Origin: an uncultured Bacteroidia bacterium
GTDB lineage: Bacteria; Bacteroidota; Bacteroidia; Bacteroidales; UBA932
Reading direction: 5' to 3'
Length of the DNA stretch: 64,000 nt
NCBI GenBank assembly: GCA_902792815.1
Contig: CADBAY010000004.1
Coordinates: 62,001-126,000, forward strand
Positions 51,642 to 60,395 of the stretch are shown here, in pieces. How positions within the stretch are numbered: position 1 is the stretch's first letter; every line of letters begins with the position of its first letter. The notes below the pieces were generated by a model. It saw only the letters and a program-made list of their open reading frames with translations, did not search any database and was not told the origin of the DNA. The translations under genes and the position numbers were made by a program.

Positions 51642-51681
51642 TTTTTTTGCTAACTTGCACCATTGGTTAGAAAGTTACAAT

Positions 51682-52575
51682 ATGGATAAGATCAAAGTTG
51701 CAATAGTGGGATACGGCAATATTGGCCGCTTCTCGCTCGAGGCCGTAGATGCGGCCTCCGATATGGAATGCGTGGGAGTTGTCCGCCGCAACGCCGCATC
51801 CGCTCCCGGCCTTGAAGGCCGCAAGGTAGTATCCGACATAAGCGAACTCGGCAAGGTGGATGTGGCCATCCTCTCGGTGCCCTCGCGCAAGGTGGAGGAA
51901 AATGCATTGAAGTATCTGTCGATGGGCATCAGTACCGTTGACAGTTTCGATATCCACACCGACATTTGCGCCCTGCGCTCCACCCTGGGACCCGTGGCGG
52001 CTGAGCATGGTGCCGTGAGCGTCATTTCCGCAGGGTGGGACCCGGGCAGCGACTCGGTGGTGCGCGCCCTTATGCAGGGCCTGGCTCCCAAGGGCATCAG
52101 CTACACCAATTTCGGCCCCGGCCGTTCAATGGGCCATTCCGTTGCAGCCAAGGCGGTTGAGGGAGTAAAGGAGGCGCTCAGCGTGACCATCCCCATAGGC
52201 ACCGGGCTTCACAGGCGTATGGTCTATGTCGAGCTGGAGAACGGAGCGGACTTCGAAAAGGTGCGGAGCGCCATTCTGGCCGACCCTTATTTTTGCCACG
52301 ACGAGACCCACGTGATTGCCGTCGATAACGTCGATGCCCTGAACGACATGGGCCACGGAGTTAACCTGGTGCGCAAAGGCGTGTCGGGTGCCTCCCACAA
52401 CCAGCTGCTGGAGTTCAATATGCGCATCAACAATCCGGCCCTCACCGGCCAGGTGCTGGTGATGGCGGCCCGTGCCGCCGTGCGCCAGGCTCCGGGTTGC
52501 TACACCATGATCGAGATTCCTGTAATAGATATGCTTGAAGGTGAGCGGGAGGCTCTCATCCGCTCGCTGGTCTAA
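51682..52575 (+). CDS. ddh: meso-diaminopimelate D-dehydrogenase
   Basis: A 297-residue protein. The ATG at 51682 (MDKIKVAIVGYGNIGRFSLE) starts at the Rossmann strand; the frame extends upstream into tsaD, but that part is unrelated. STVDSFDIHTD, SAGWDPGSDSVVRALM and GRSMGHSVAAKAVEGVK are signatures of Ddh. It reversibly aminates tetrahydrodipicolinate to meso-DAP in one NADPH-dependent step, a shortcut in the lysine/peptidoglycan pathway common in Bacteroidetes. Confidence 0.95.
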   Translation: MDKIKVAIVGYGNIGRFSLEAVDAASDMECVGVVRRNAASAPGLEGRKVVSDISELGKVDVAILSVPSRKVEENALKYLSMGISTVDSFDIHTDICALRSTLGPVAAEHGAVSVISAGWDPGSDSVVRALMQGLAPKGISYTNFGPGRSMGHSVAAKAVEGVKEALSVTIPIGTGLHRRMVYVELENGADFEKVRSAILADPYFCHDETHVIAVDNVDALNDMGHGVNLVRKGVSGASHNQLLEFNMRINNPALTGQVLVMAARAAVRQAPGCYTMIEIPVIDMLEGEREALIRSLV

Positions 52576-52583
52576 GTTTTTTT

Positions 52584-55046
52584 ATGGCAGAGGGGGCAAT
52601 CGGAGGCGAACTGATCGATTCTGCAGGGCAGATCGTAGAGCGTCTGCGCGAGGGTGGAGTAATGCTTCTTACGGCTCCTCCCGGTGCCGGTAAATCCACC
52701 GTACTTCCTCTCCATCTGCTTAACTCCTACAAGGGCAAGATCCTGATGCTGGAGCCGAGACGCATAGCCGCAAGGCAGATTGCGTCCCGTTTGGCTTCGC
52801 AGCTCGACGAGCCGGCAGGCCGCACCGTGGGCTACCAGATCCGCTTCGAAAAGCGGGTGTCACCCTTTACCCGCCTGGAGATTCTGACCGAAGGCATACT
52901 TACACGCCGCCTGGTTGAGGATCCTGCCCTGGATGGCGTGGAACTGGTGATATTCGACGAGTTCCACGAGCGTGGGCTCAATTCCGACCTTGCCCTTGCC
53001 CTCTGCCGCTCTGTAAGGGAAATCCTGAGGCCCGACCTCAATATCCTCATAATGTCGGCGACCATGGACGTGGATGCTCTCGGGAAGGCCCTGGGCGCCG
53101 TTACTTTCTGCTGCGGTGGCCGGCAGTTTCCTGTGAGCGCGGAGTATTCCACTTCAGAAGCTACTCCCGAAAACGTCGTGGAAAGAGTTGCCGCGGCCGT
53201 CCGCAAGGCACATTCCGAGCAGAGCGGCGACATACTGGCGTTCTTGCCCGGAGAGGGCGAGATACGCCGCTGCGCCGAGGCGCTGGGCTCTCAGACCGGT
53301 GATACTCAGGTGTATCCTCTTTACGGAATGCTGCCCGACAATCTTCAAAAAGCTGCTATTGCCCCGTCCGCTCCAGGCACCCGAAAGATAGTTCTCGCTA
53401 CTCCCGTGGCTGAGACTTCTCTTACCATAGAGGGAGTACGCACCGTGGTGGATTCAGGGCTTTGCCGGAGGAGCGTTTTTGATGCCCGCACTGGCCTGGG
53501 CCGCCTCGAGACCGTACGCATCAGCCTTGATATGGCCACCCAGCGTGAAGGCCGTGCAGGGCGGGTGGCTCCGGGCGTTTGCTATAAACTCTGGAGCCGC
53601 GCCCTCGAGGCCCGTATGGAGGCGATGCGCGAGCCGGAAATACTCTCGGCCGACCTTTCCTCCACGGTGCTCCAGATAGCCGCCTGGGGCGGACGGACCG
53701 AAGACCTTCCGTGGCTTACTCCGCCTCCTTCGCACTCCCTTTCTTATGGCCGCGACCTGCTGCAAAGCCTGGGGGCAATTGACCCTGATGGGCGTATAAC
53801 TTCACACGGAAGGGCGCTTGCAGTATTCCCTTGCCATCCCCGTATAGCCCAGATGCTGCTTCGTGCAGATACGCCTGAACTTAAGGCACTTGCATGCGAT
53901 ATTGCTGCCGTGGTCGAAGAAAAAGACCCGCTGCCGGAGAGCTGCGGATGCGGAATCGACCTGCGCGTTGACGCCCTGCGCCGGGCGCGCCGTAACAAGG
54001 CTCTTGGGGCCTTCGGGAGGATAGAGAGAGCGGCGGCCCAGTACCGCGGAATGGTAAGAGTGCAAGAAGACAATTCGGCCATCGATCCTTATCAGGCAGG
54101 GGCTCTGCTCTCTGCCGCATGGCCTCTCCGCATAGCCAAGGCGGGCGATGCCTACGGGCGCTTTTTCCTTACCGACGGCTCTATCGTATCGCTTGACCAA
54201 ACCGATGCGTTAAGCAGCGCCGGATGGCTTGCCGTGGCTTCGCTGAATGTGCGTCCTGGGGGCGTGGGACGCGTTTTCCTCGCCGCTCCCCTCGACGAGT
54301 CGGACCTTGAAGCATTTGTGCGCGAGAGGGATATTATTTGCTGGGACAGCAGGGAAGAGGGCGTAACTGCGCGAAGGGAACGGAGGATAGGAAACTTGCT
54401 CCTTTCGTCCAGGCCCCTCTCGGGCTGCGACGAGTCTGCCGTACTCGGCGTTCTGTGCGATGCGGCGCGCACCCAGGGAAGGTCGATGTTTACTTTCGAC
54501 GACGACTTCTACAATCTTTCCCGCCGCGTGGGGAGCGCTGCCGCCTGGCATCCAGAGCTGGGCTTACCTGTGCTTGGCGCCGATGAGCTCCTGTCCCGTG
54601 CTTCGGAGTGGCTGCCGCTTTATTACGGAGGCGCCCTTACCGCCGCCAGGCTGCGTAAGATAGATATGAGCGCGGTGCTGTGGGGCATGCTGGATTACTC
54701 CGCGCAGCAGGCCGTAGAACGCATCGCTCCTTCACATATAACAGTTCCTACCGGGAGCCGTATACGTCTCCAGTACCGGCAAGGTGCGGAGGTTCCGGTG
54801 GCAAGAGTGAGGCTTCAGGAGTGCTTCGGGATGAAAACCACGCCCACCGTTGACGGAGGCAGGAGGCCGGTTCTGATGGAGTTGCTCTCGCCCGGTTTTA
54901 AGCCCGTGCAACTTACCACCGACCTTGAAAGCTTTTGGCGGGGAACTTATTTTGAAGTGCGCTCCGAACTGCGCCGCCGCTATCCCAAGCATTCCTGGCC
55001 CGACGACCCGCTGACTGCGCCGCCCGTCCGCGGCACGCGGCGTTAA
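52584..55046 (+). CDS. hrpB: ATP-dependent helicase HrpB
   Basis: An 820-residue DExH helicase. TAPPGAGKSTVLPLHLL (Walker A), EPRRIAARQIA, VIFDEFHERGLNSD, IMSATMDVDAL and the TQREGRAGRVAPG motif give the DEAH core. The C-terminal domain FGMKTTPTVDGGRRPVLMEL is the HrpB C-terminal signature. It starts 9 bases after ddh and converges with rmuC, sharing 4 bases. The cellular role is not well defined; RNA remodelling is assumed. Confidence 0.93.
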   Translation: MAEGAIGGELIDSAGQIVERLREGGVMLLTAPPGAGKSTVLPLHLLNSYKGKILMLEPRRIAARQIASRLASQLDEPAGRTVGYQIRFEKRVSPFTRLEILTEGILTRRLVEDPALDGVELVIFDEFHERGLNSDLALALCRSVREILRPDLNILIMSATMDVDALGKALGAVTFCCGGRQFPVSAEYSTSEATPENVVERVAAAVRKAHSEQSGDILAFLPGEGEIRRCAEALGSQTGDTQVYPLYGMLPDNLQKAAIAPSAPGTRKIVLATPVAETSLTIEGVRTVVDSGLCRRSVFDARTGLGRLETVRISLDMATQREGRAGRVAPGVCYKLWSRALEARMEAMREPEILSADLSSTVLQIAAWGGRTEDLPWLTPPPSHSLSYGRDLLQSLGAIDPDGRITSHGRALAVFPCHPRIAQMLLRADTPELKALACDIAAVVEEKDPLPESCGCGIDLRVDALRRARRNKALGAFGRIERAAAQYRGMVRVQEDNSAIDPYQAGALLSAAWPLRIAKAGDAYGRFFLTDGSIVSLDQTDALSSAGWLAVASLNVRPGGVGRVFLAAPLDESDLEAFVRERDIICWDSREEGVTARRERRIGNLLLSSRPLSGCDESAVLGVLCDAARTQGRSMFTFDDDFYNLSRRVGSAAAWHPELGLPVLGADELLSRASEWLPLYYGGALTAARLRKIDMSAVLWGMLDYSAQQAVERIAPSHITVPTGSRIRLQYRQGAEVPVARVRLQECFGMKTTPTVDGGRRPVLMELLSPGFKPVQLTTDLESFWRGTYFEVRSELRRRYPKHSWPDDPLTAPPVRGTRR

Positions 55047-56356
55047 GACGCTTCTTCCTGCCCGGCGGCTGCCGGACCGATCTGCGGCAAAATGTGGCCT
55101 GCAGGCTGCTTGATGCCGTGGTTGACGGCCTTCCAGGCGGCTCCGACTATACTCTGCGGGCTGGTGTTCAGGCGGGCCGAATTGTCTTTGAACTTTTTGA
55201 GCGCGACCTCCAGAGTATGCTCGACCTCGGCGTTTTTTTCACAGAAAAGGGCCACCCTGTCGACCATGTTCTGGGCGGCGTCCACGATCTCCGAGATGTT
55301 TTCCATCTGCTCCTTCTGCACCCATGCGGTGCGGATCAGACGCAGGAATGGGATAAGGGTTTCTTCGGTGGTGATGAGCACGTTCTGGGAGAATGCCTTG
55401 GCAAAGATTTCCGGATCTTCTTGCTTGGCGAGCTGGTAGGCGCCGTAGTTGGGGATGAACATTATTACGTATTCGAGGGTCTTGCGCCCTACTACGTATT
55501 TTTGGTATTCCTTGCCGGTGAGCTCCTTGATATGGTTCATTACCGACTCCAGGTTGCGGCGCGACGCATCGGCCCGCTGCTCGTCGGTTTCAGCCTCGAA
55601 GTAGTCGGAAAGGGCGCTCAGCGACACCTTTGAGTCGATGAGGATGTCCGTGTCGTCGGGGAAGTGGAGGGCGAAGTCGGGGCGCATCTTACGGCCTGTC
55701 TCTTCGTTCTGGATGATATTGCCCTTTTTGTCGCGGAGCCAGATTTCGGCCTCGTAGTCGTGCCCTTCACGCAGGCCCTCGGCTTTGAGTATGTTCTCAA
55801 GTATGGTCTCGCCGAAGATGCCCTGCATCTTGTTCTTGCCCTTGAGGGCGCTGGCCAGGTTCTCGGCCTTGTTGCCTATGGTGTCGGTCTGCTCCTTGAG
55901 GTGGCGGACCGTCTCGGCGAACTGGGTCTTAATGGATGAACTCTCTTCGGCGTGGGTCTTTTTCTGCGCCTCGAAGGCCTCTTTCATGTCTTTTATGTTC
56001 TGGTCCAGGCCTCCGGTTATGGCTTTCATGGTTTCGGCGGCCTCTTCTTTGAGGGCTTGCTCGCGTGCTTTCAGTATCTTTTCGCTTTCAAGGACGAGCG
56101 CGTTCTTGGCCGCCTCTATGGCCTTCTCCTGCCCCGCCTTGAGCTCGGCAAGGGTCTTTTCGTACTGCTCTTTGTCGCTTGCGCGCAGCGCCTCGGCCGT
56201 GCGGGCCTGGGCATCTTTGCGTATAAGCTCTTCGTCCTTCTGGCTCAGTTGTTTAAGGAACGATACCCTCGAGCGGTTTGCGCTGATTATCCAGGCAAGC
56301 ACCAGGGCTACAATTATGACGGCCGCCGCTATGGCGATGATTACAATATTCTGCAT
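55043..56356 (-). CDS. rmuC: DNA recombination protein RmuC
   Basis: A 437-residue protein with an N-terminal membrane helix (VIIAIAAAVIIVALVLAWII), a long coiled coil (about 30-180) and the RmuC nuclease-like domain. FGETILENILKAEGL, LRDKKGNI, RKMRPDFALHFPD, ILIDSKVSLSALSDY and EYVIMFIPNYGAYQLA follow in order. Homologues limit inversions at short inverted repeats, which is relevant here given the many inverted repeats in this window. Confidence 0.93.
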   Translation of the reverse strand: MQNIVIIAIAAAVIIVALVLAWIISANRSRVSFLKQLSQKDEELIRKDAQARTAEALRASDKEQYEKTLAELKAGQEKAIEAAKNALVLESEKILKAREQALKEEAAETMKAITGGLDQNIKDMKEAFEAQKKTHAEESSSIKTQFAETVRHLKEQTDTIGNKAENLASALKGKNKMQGIFGETILENILKAEGLREGHDYEAEIWLRDKKGNIIQNEETGRKMRPDFALHFPDDTDILIDSKVSLSALSDYFEAETDEQRADASRRNLESVMNHIKELTGKEYQKYVVGRKTLEYVIMFIPNYGAYQLAKQEDPEIFAKAFSQNVLITTEETLIPFLRLIRTAWVQKEQMENISEIVDAAQNMVDRVALFCEKNAEVEHTLEVALKKFKDNSARLNTSPQSIVGAAWKAVNHGIKQPAGHILPQIGPAAAGQEEAS

Positions 56357-56400
56357 ACAAGCACAAATGTACTGATTTTTTTACTTATTTTTACTCCCGG

Positions 56401-56964
56401 ATGAAAGCAGTTTGTGAACAATTGTCCATACGGCAAGCAGTCGGCGCCGACCTGCCGCAAATCATGGACGTCCTTGAGGCGGCCAAAGGCATTATGCGCG
56501 CCTCCGGCAATACCGGCCAGTGGATCAACGGCTATCCTTCCACGGAGGTGGTAACCCGCGATATCCGGATGGGCTGGGGCTATGTGGTGGAGTACGAAGG
56601 GGGAGTCGCTGGCTATTTTGCTTTCATTCAATCACCTGAGCCTACCTACTCCAAGATTTACGGAGGCTCTTGGACCGACGATACCCTGCCTTATCACGTG
56701 GTGCATCGCATAGGCAGTTATCCGGAGGTTCACGGCGTGTTCAGGGCGATAATGGACTGGTGCTTCGGGCAGGACGGGAACATCCGTATCGACACGCACC
56801 GCGACAACCATATTATGCAGCACAACATACTCAAATACGGATTTGAGTACTGCGGCATTATCTATCTTGAATCGGGCGACGAACGCCTTGCCTATCAGTT
56901 GCTCTTGCCGGCAAAACGGCCCGCGAAGAGTACCGCGCTCGAACTTGATTCGCTGATCAGGTAA
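56401..56964 (+). CDS. GNAT-family N-acetyltransferase
   Basis: A 187-residue GNAT domain. AVGADLPQIMDVLEAAKGIMR is the N-terminal helix, YVVEYEGGVAGYFAF a central strand, and IRIDTHRDNHIMQHNILKYG the acetyl-CoA loop and helix region. The substrate is unknown. The last 23 codons (from 56895) lie antisense to the end of the serpin gene, a 70-bp overlap in which both frames look intact. Confidence 0.87.
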   Translation: MKAVCEQLSIRQAVGADLPQIMDVLEAAKGIMRASGNTGQWINGYPSTEVVTRDIRMGWGYVVEYEGGVAGYFAFIQSPEPTYSKIYGGSWTDDTLPYHVVHRIGSYPEVHGVFRAIMDWCFGQDGNIRIDTHRDNHIMQHNILKYGFEYCGIIYLESGDERLAYQLLLPAKRPAKSTALELDSLIR

Positions 56965-58133
56965 AGGAAAGGATGGTCGGCGTGCAGCACCACGCGGTCG
57001 CCCGGCATATACGCTGTTTCTTTCATCATCCCGGCGCTCGAAACCGCTGCGGCTTCGGTGCCTTCTTCATCGACTTTGATGACGGCGTCCTGCTGGACGA
57101 AGCTCAGGCACAGGGCGAAATCTGACATTGCCTTGAAATCGGCAAGGGCCTCGTCGAAAGCGCGCGGCATGCCCATGTCGGAGAGGATATCGTTGAGCTT
57201 GATGTGGTACTTGGTTTCGAACTTGGGCAGCCACAAATCTACCTCGCACTGGTCCATCTTGCGGCGGAGCCCATCCCAGGAAGTCTTTTTAAGAAAAGCA
57301 CAGATATCGGCCACTTTGTGGGAGCCTACCGGCAGCAGCACGGTCATCGAATAAACCCCGTTGCCGTAAGGAATGGTGACAGCCTTGAAAACGTCGTTCT
57401 CGGTATAGTTGTAGCTCTTTTCCTGCTTCATCATTTTTACCTTGCTCTTGGTTCCTGACTCGTCGGTGAAAAGCTCTTCGGCTGTTAAAGCTTTACTGAA
57501 CTTCTCGCTCCATTGACTCTTGAAATACAGTGCGTTAAGAAGATAAGCAAGTATGTCGGGGCTGACCTCGTCCAGGATCTTCGGGACCAGGCCCTCCGTG
57601 TGTTTGGAGCACCATCCGTTTATGACCTTGAGCGAGGCGGGGCCGTTGCTGAAAACCAGGTTCGACACCTCTGCCCGGTAGTATTTGCCCACGTCACTTT
57701 TGTAGCTGCCAAGCAGCGGCCAGCCCTCATCTACGAAGATGGCGTTAGCGATGTTGAGCTTGGTCTTCTTGTCCATTTTGGGCAGCTGCTCAAGCATTGA
57801 GAGGCAGTATTCGTTGACCGCGTCCACTTCGCCTTTGCCGTAGCCCAGTACGGAGCAAATCTCGTCGGCTGTAGCGCCCTGCGCTCCATCGAGGATCATT
57901 CCGAGGAGGAACTGCATGCTGAGAGGGGAGATTATGTAATCGCCCTTGGACTCGGAGTTGATGCGGTCGATGTACTCAAAGGTGAAGGATGAGCCCTTCT
58001 GTACGAACTCGGCGCCCTTGGTGCTGAGTTCCAGCGCCTTGTACGGATTGTTGCCGCCCTCGGGACCAACTTGGGAACAGGCCGCCGTGCAGAGCAGCAG
58101 GGACGAGGCTGCGAGAATGTATATGCTCTTCAT
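56895..58133 (-). CDS. Serpin-family protease inhibitor lipoprotein
   Basis: A 412-residue serpin. The lipobox TAAC (MKSIYILAASSLLLCTAAC) predicts a lipid-anchored envelope protein. FTFEYIDRINSESKGDYIISPLS starts the serpin core, SQWSEKFSKALT and FKAVTIPYGNGVYSMTVLLP follow, and the hinge EEGTEAAAVSSAGM before the reactive loop (MKETAYMP) keeps small residues as in inhibitory serpins; the C-terminus HPFLYLISESSSSAVLFAGR is complete. I place P1 near the Lys/Glu after the second Met, uncertain by one or two residues. It may guard the cell against host or competitor proteases. Its end overlaps the GNAT gene. Confidence 0.93.
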   Translation of the reverse strand: MKSIYILAASSLLLCTAACSQVGPEGGNNPYKALELSTKGAEFVQKGSSFTFEYIDRINSESKGDYIISPLSMQFLLGMILDGAQGATADEICSVLGYGKGEVDAVNEYCLSMLEQLPKMDKKTKLNIANAIFVDEGWPLLGSYKSDVGKYYRAEVSNLVFSNGPASLKVINGWCSKHTEGLVPKILDEVSPDILAYLLNALYFKSQWSEKFSKALTAEELFTDESGTKSKVKMMKQEKSYNYTENDVFKAVTIPYGNGVYSMTVLLPVGSHKVADICAFLKKTSWDGLRRKMDQCEVDLWLPKFETKYHIKLNDILSDMGMPRAFDEALADFKAMSDFALCLSFVQQDAVIKVDEEGTEAAAVSSAGMMKETAYMPGDRVVLHADHPFLYLISESSSSAVLFAGRFAGKSN

Positions 58134-58144
58134 TGCTTTAGATA

Positions 58145-58765
58145 CTAAAAAGTCCAGCCCAGGCCAGCTTGGAACAGCGTGGCGACCGAGCCGAGTGTTG
58201 TTTCAAAAAATCCGAAAAAATGCTCTCCGCCCAAGCGGACACCAACAGGGGTAATAGACGGAAGCGGAACTATTTTGGTGCCTTCGGTGAGTATGCCCGC
58301 ACCGGCGGCGGAATAGATTGCACAACTCTCCCCGGGATTCCAGATCCAGCGGACCTGAAATGTCAATGAGCCCACGGGTGTGGAGTTCCTCCATCCGGCA
58401 GGGTGCGGCTTATTGAGGTCAAAGCGAGGATTCCCTTTAGGATCGATACCGAATGCCTCGAATTGCGTTATCCTGTGCAGGTACCAATAGATGCCGCCGG
58501 TTAGCGCGAGTTCGCAGCGGGGGCTGACCAGCAAAGCGCCCGTAAGGTTTATCAGCGGATGGAGGGCCCCGCCTTTGTCAATCCGTATGCCCTCCATGGC
58601 GAGCTGCTTTTCCAAGTGCCGTGTATTGACATTCAAGGATTGTATAATCGGTAGGCCCGAGCTTAATTCGATAGTGAAACGATTCCGGAATACAGGCGCC
58701 TCTCTCTCTTGGGCGTATGCGGCAAGAGAAAGGCAGAGCAAAACTATAGTCAAGCACCGTTTCAT
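58145..58765 (-). CDS. Putative outer-membrane beta-barrel protein
   Basis: A 206-residue protein with signal peptide MKRCLTIVLLCLSLAAYAQ. The rest alternates hydrophobic and polar residues, with strands such as NRFTIELSSGLPI and CELALTGGIYWYL, and it ends in the aromatic FQAGLGWTF (a C-terminal Phe is typical for outer-membrane barrels). I do not recognise a family beyond a small barrel. Its start overlaps the upstream lipoprotein stop by 4 bases, so the two are co-translated. Confidence 0.75.
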   Translation of the reverse strand: MKRCLTIVLLCLSLAAYAQEREAPVFRNRFTIELSSGLPIIQSLNVNTRHLEKQLAMEGIRIDKGGALHPLINLTGALLVSPRCELALTGGIYWYLHRITQFEAFGIDPKGNPRFDLNKPHPAGWRNSTPVGSLTFQVRWIWNPGESCAIYSAAGAGILTEGTKIVPLPSITPVGVRLGGEHFFGFFETTLGSVATLFQAGLGWTF

Positions 58766-59142
58766 CGTCCCTCGTCCATTTTGATAACTATGTCACGTTG
58801 GCGAAGGTCGGCAAGGGTGGTGTCTTTAGGGACGTACAGGCCCTCTGGGTCCTCAAAATGGAGGTGGGGACCTATTTGGTTCTTGACATACGGGATACGC
58901 ACGCTGCAACGGCCGTCGTCGCCGCTGACACCAAGCTCCTGGCTATATCCGTTCTTGTACGCCTCTCCGAATATTCTTATACCGGCAATGGGATCTCCGC
59001 TCCGGTGTGAAACTACGGTAAATGACATTGGCGCTTCTCCGCCATCATCGAATGGTGAATAGCGGATGCCATAACAGGCCTGGAAAGCGAACAGAGCTCC
59101 TGTGAGCGAAGCTCCTTTAAGAAGGTTGCGAAGCCACTTCAT
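58762..59142 (-). CDS. Small putative lipoprotein of the ACYG type
   Basis: A 126-residue protein; the ATG at 59142 (MKWLRNLLKGASLTGALFAF) precedes the lipobox FQAC and the motif ACYGIRYSPF. The mature part is a beta-sandwich like a carboxypeptidase-regulatory domain (FTVVSHRSGDPIAGIRIFG, GDDGRCSVRIPY). It resembles the Bacteroidetes 'radical SAM-associated putative lipoprotein' group, but no radical SAM maturase gene is in this neighbourhood. It is coupled to the barrel gene. Confidence 0.62.
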   Translation of the reverse strand: MKWLRNLLKGASLTGALFAFQACYGIRYSPFDDGGEAPMSFTVVSHRSGDPIAGIRIFGEAYKNGYSQELGVSGDDGRCSVRIPYVKNQIGPHLHFEDPEGLYVPKDTTLADLRQRDIVIKMDEGR

Positions 59143-59192
59143 AAAAACGTACTTTACTTCTATAATCCAAAAAGGCCGGAAAACTTGCACGC

Positions 59193-59675
59193 CTACAGCG
59201 GATAAATACCGGCACCCACAAAATCTATCAAGTCTTCGGGCTTGATCTTGAACTGCAGTCCGCGCACGCCGGCACTCACATAGATGTAGTCGTACAGCAA
59301 GGCCGACTCGTGGAAAAAGGTGGGGAGGGGCTTTTTCATACCCACCGGGGAGCAGCCTCCGCGGATGTATCCGGTCTCGGGCAGGAGTTCCTTGAGGTGT
59401 ATCATGGCCGCCGACTTGTTGCCGGATATGCGTGCGGCAACTTTAAGGTCAACCTCCATGTCGCCCGGCATGACGCACACGAAGAGCCCGTTGCGGTCGC
59501 CCCGCAGGACAAGGGTCTTGAACACCATTTCGAGCGGCTCATTGAGCTGCTCGGCTATGTGCGAGGCCGCCAGGTCGTTTTCGTCCACCTCGTAGGGGAT
59601 GAGCTCGAAAGGTATTCCCGCCTGCTCGAGGAGCCGCGCCGCGTTGGTCTTCTGTATGTGCTTGTCGGTGGCCAT
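59193..59675 (-). CDS. ybaK: Cys-tRNA(Pro) deacylase YbaK
   Basis: A 160-residue YbaK/EbsC protein. The ATG at 59675 (MATDKHIQKTNAARLLEQAG) is preferred over an upstream GTG. PLEMVFKTLVLRGD, VCVMPGDMEVDLKVAA, GYIRGGCSPVGMKKPLPTF are the signatures; the last holds the tRNA-editing pocket motif GGCSP. It hydrolyses mischarged Cys-tRNA(Pro). Confidence 0.93.
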   Translation of the reverse strand: MATDKHIQKTNAARLLEQAGIPFELIPYEVDENDLAASHIAEQLNEPLEMVFKTLVLRGDRNGLFVCVMPGDMEVDLKVAARISGNKSAAMIHLKELLPETGYIRGGCSPVGMKKPLPTFFHESALLYDYIYVSAGVRGLQFKIKPEDLIDFVGAGIYPL

Positions 59676-59711
59676 AAGCTGCACAAAAATAATGAATTTA
59701 TGACAATTGTG

Positions 59712-60395
59712 CTACAGATACAGCGGGCGGGCCTTGAACATGCTCAGCATATAAATCAGGTCGTCCTTGATGTCGCGCCTGGCAAAGGAGTGGAGCCCTC
59801 CGTCGTCAAGCTCGCGTATCTCGCTGATAAGCTCCGACTCGGGCAGCTCCTCGAGATTCTCGATGCATTTGTCAAGATAGTCGGCCAGAGGCATTTCGGT
59901 CCTCGCCTCCACGATTGCCTTGTTGAGGGATGTGCGTTCCTTTAGGTAGAACCAACTGTCAAACACGTGACGGCTCGGAGTGACGCCCGCTCCAAGGAGG
60001 GCGCAGAGCTTGTGCGCAAACAAATCTTCCTTCGACATTACGCGCATTTGCAGGCCAAGGTAGTCGTGCATCTCGTAGTGGTTGTTCCACTGCCGCTTGG
60101 AAATCTCTATGCGCAGTTTACGCTGCCCCGACACCATAACCAGCCCGTGCGGCATGGGAGTCTCTTCGGGAGAGGAGTCGTATTTTTGTACAATCTTGCG
60201 GAGTTTGCCGTACACCTGCTCTTCCTTGCCCTGGTCGAGCAAGTTGAAGTCGAGGTTGTACGAGAAACGTGGCAGGTTGTAAAAGAACATGGCAGCCGAG
60301 GCTCCCTTGATGGCCAGCACCGACGAGAGCAGGGTATCGGAGAAGATGTCCTTGAGGAGCTGGAGCATAAAGATTTTTTGTTTGACGGTATCCAT
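59712..60395 (-). CDS. AbiEii/AbiGii-like toxin (nucleotidyltransferase fold)
   Basis: A 227-residue member of the AbiEii family (type IV toxin-antitoxin, abortive infection). The nucleotidyltransferase motif reads KGASAAMFFYNLPRFSYNLD; the family pattern ends in SxDLDF, so the first catalytic Asp is Asn here (NLDF). The second Asp is kept. SKEDLFAHKLCALLG is the conserved ED...AHK segment, but the usual RDxxD that follows is SRHVFD. The toxin may be inactive or altered. It starts in the stop codon of the antitoxin-like gene (TAATG), as in typical AbiE pairs. Confidence 0.82.
   Translation of the reverse strand: MDTVKQKIFMLQLLKDIFSDTLLSSVLAIKGASAAMFFYNLPRFSYNLDFNLLDQGKEEQVYGKLRKIVQKYDSSPEETPMPHGLVMVSGQRKLRIEISKRQWNNHYEMHDYLGLQMRVMSKEDLFAHKLCALLGAGVTPSRHVFDSWFYLKERTSLNKAIVEARTEMPLADYLDKCIENLEELPESELISEIRELDDGGLHSFARRDIKDDLIYMLSMFKARPLYL

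Noticed and set aside
51562-51681. Upstream extension of ddh into tsaD
   Set aside because: The conserved protein begins at the Rossmann strand at 51682; the upstream part is the tsaD tail in another frame.
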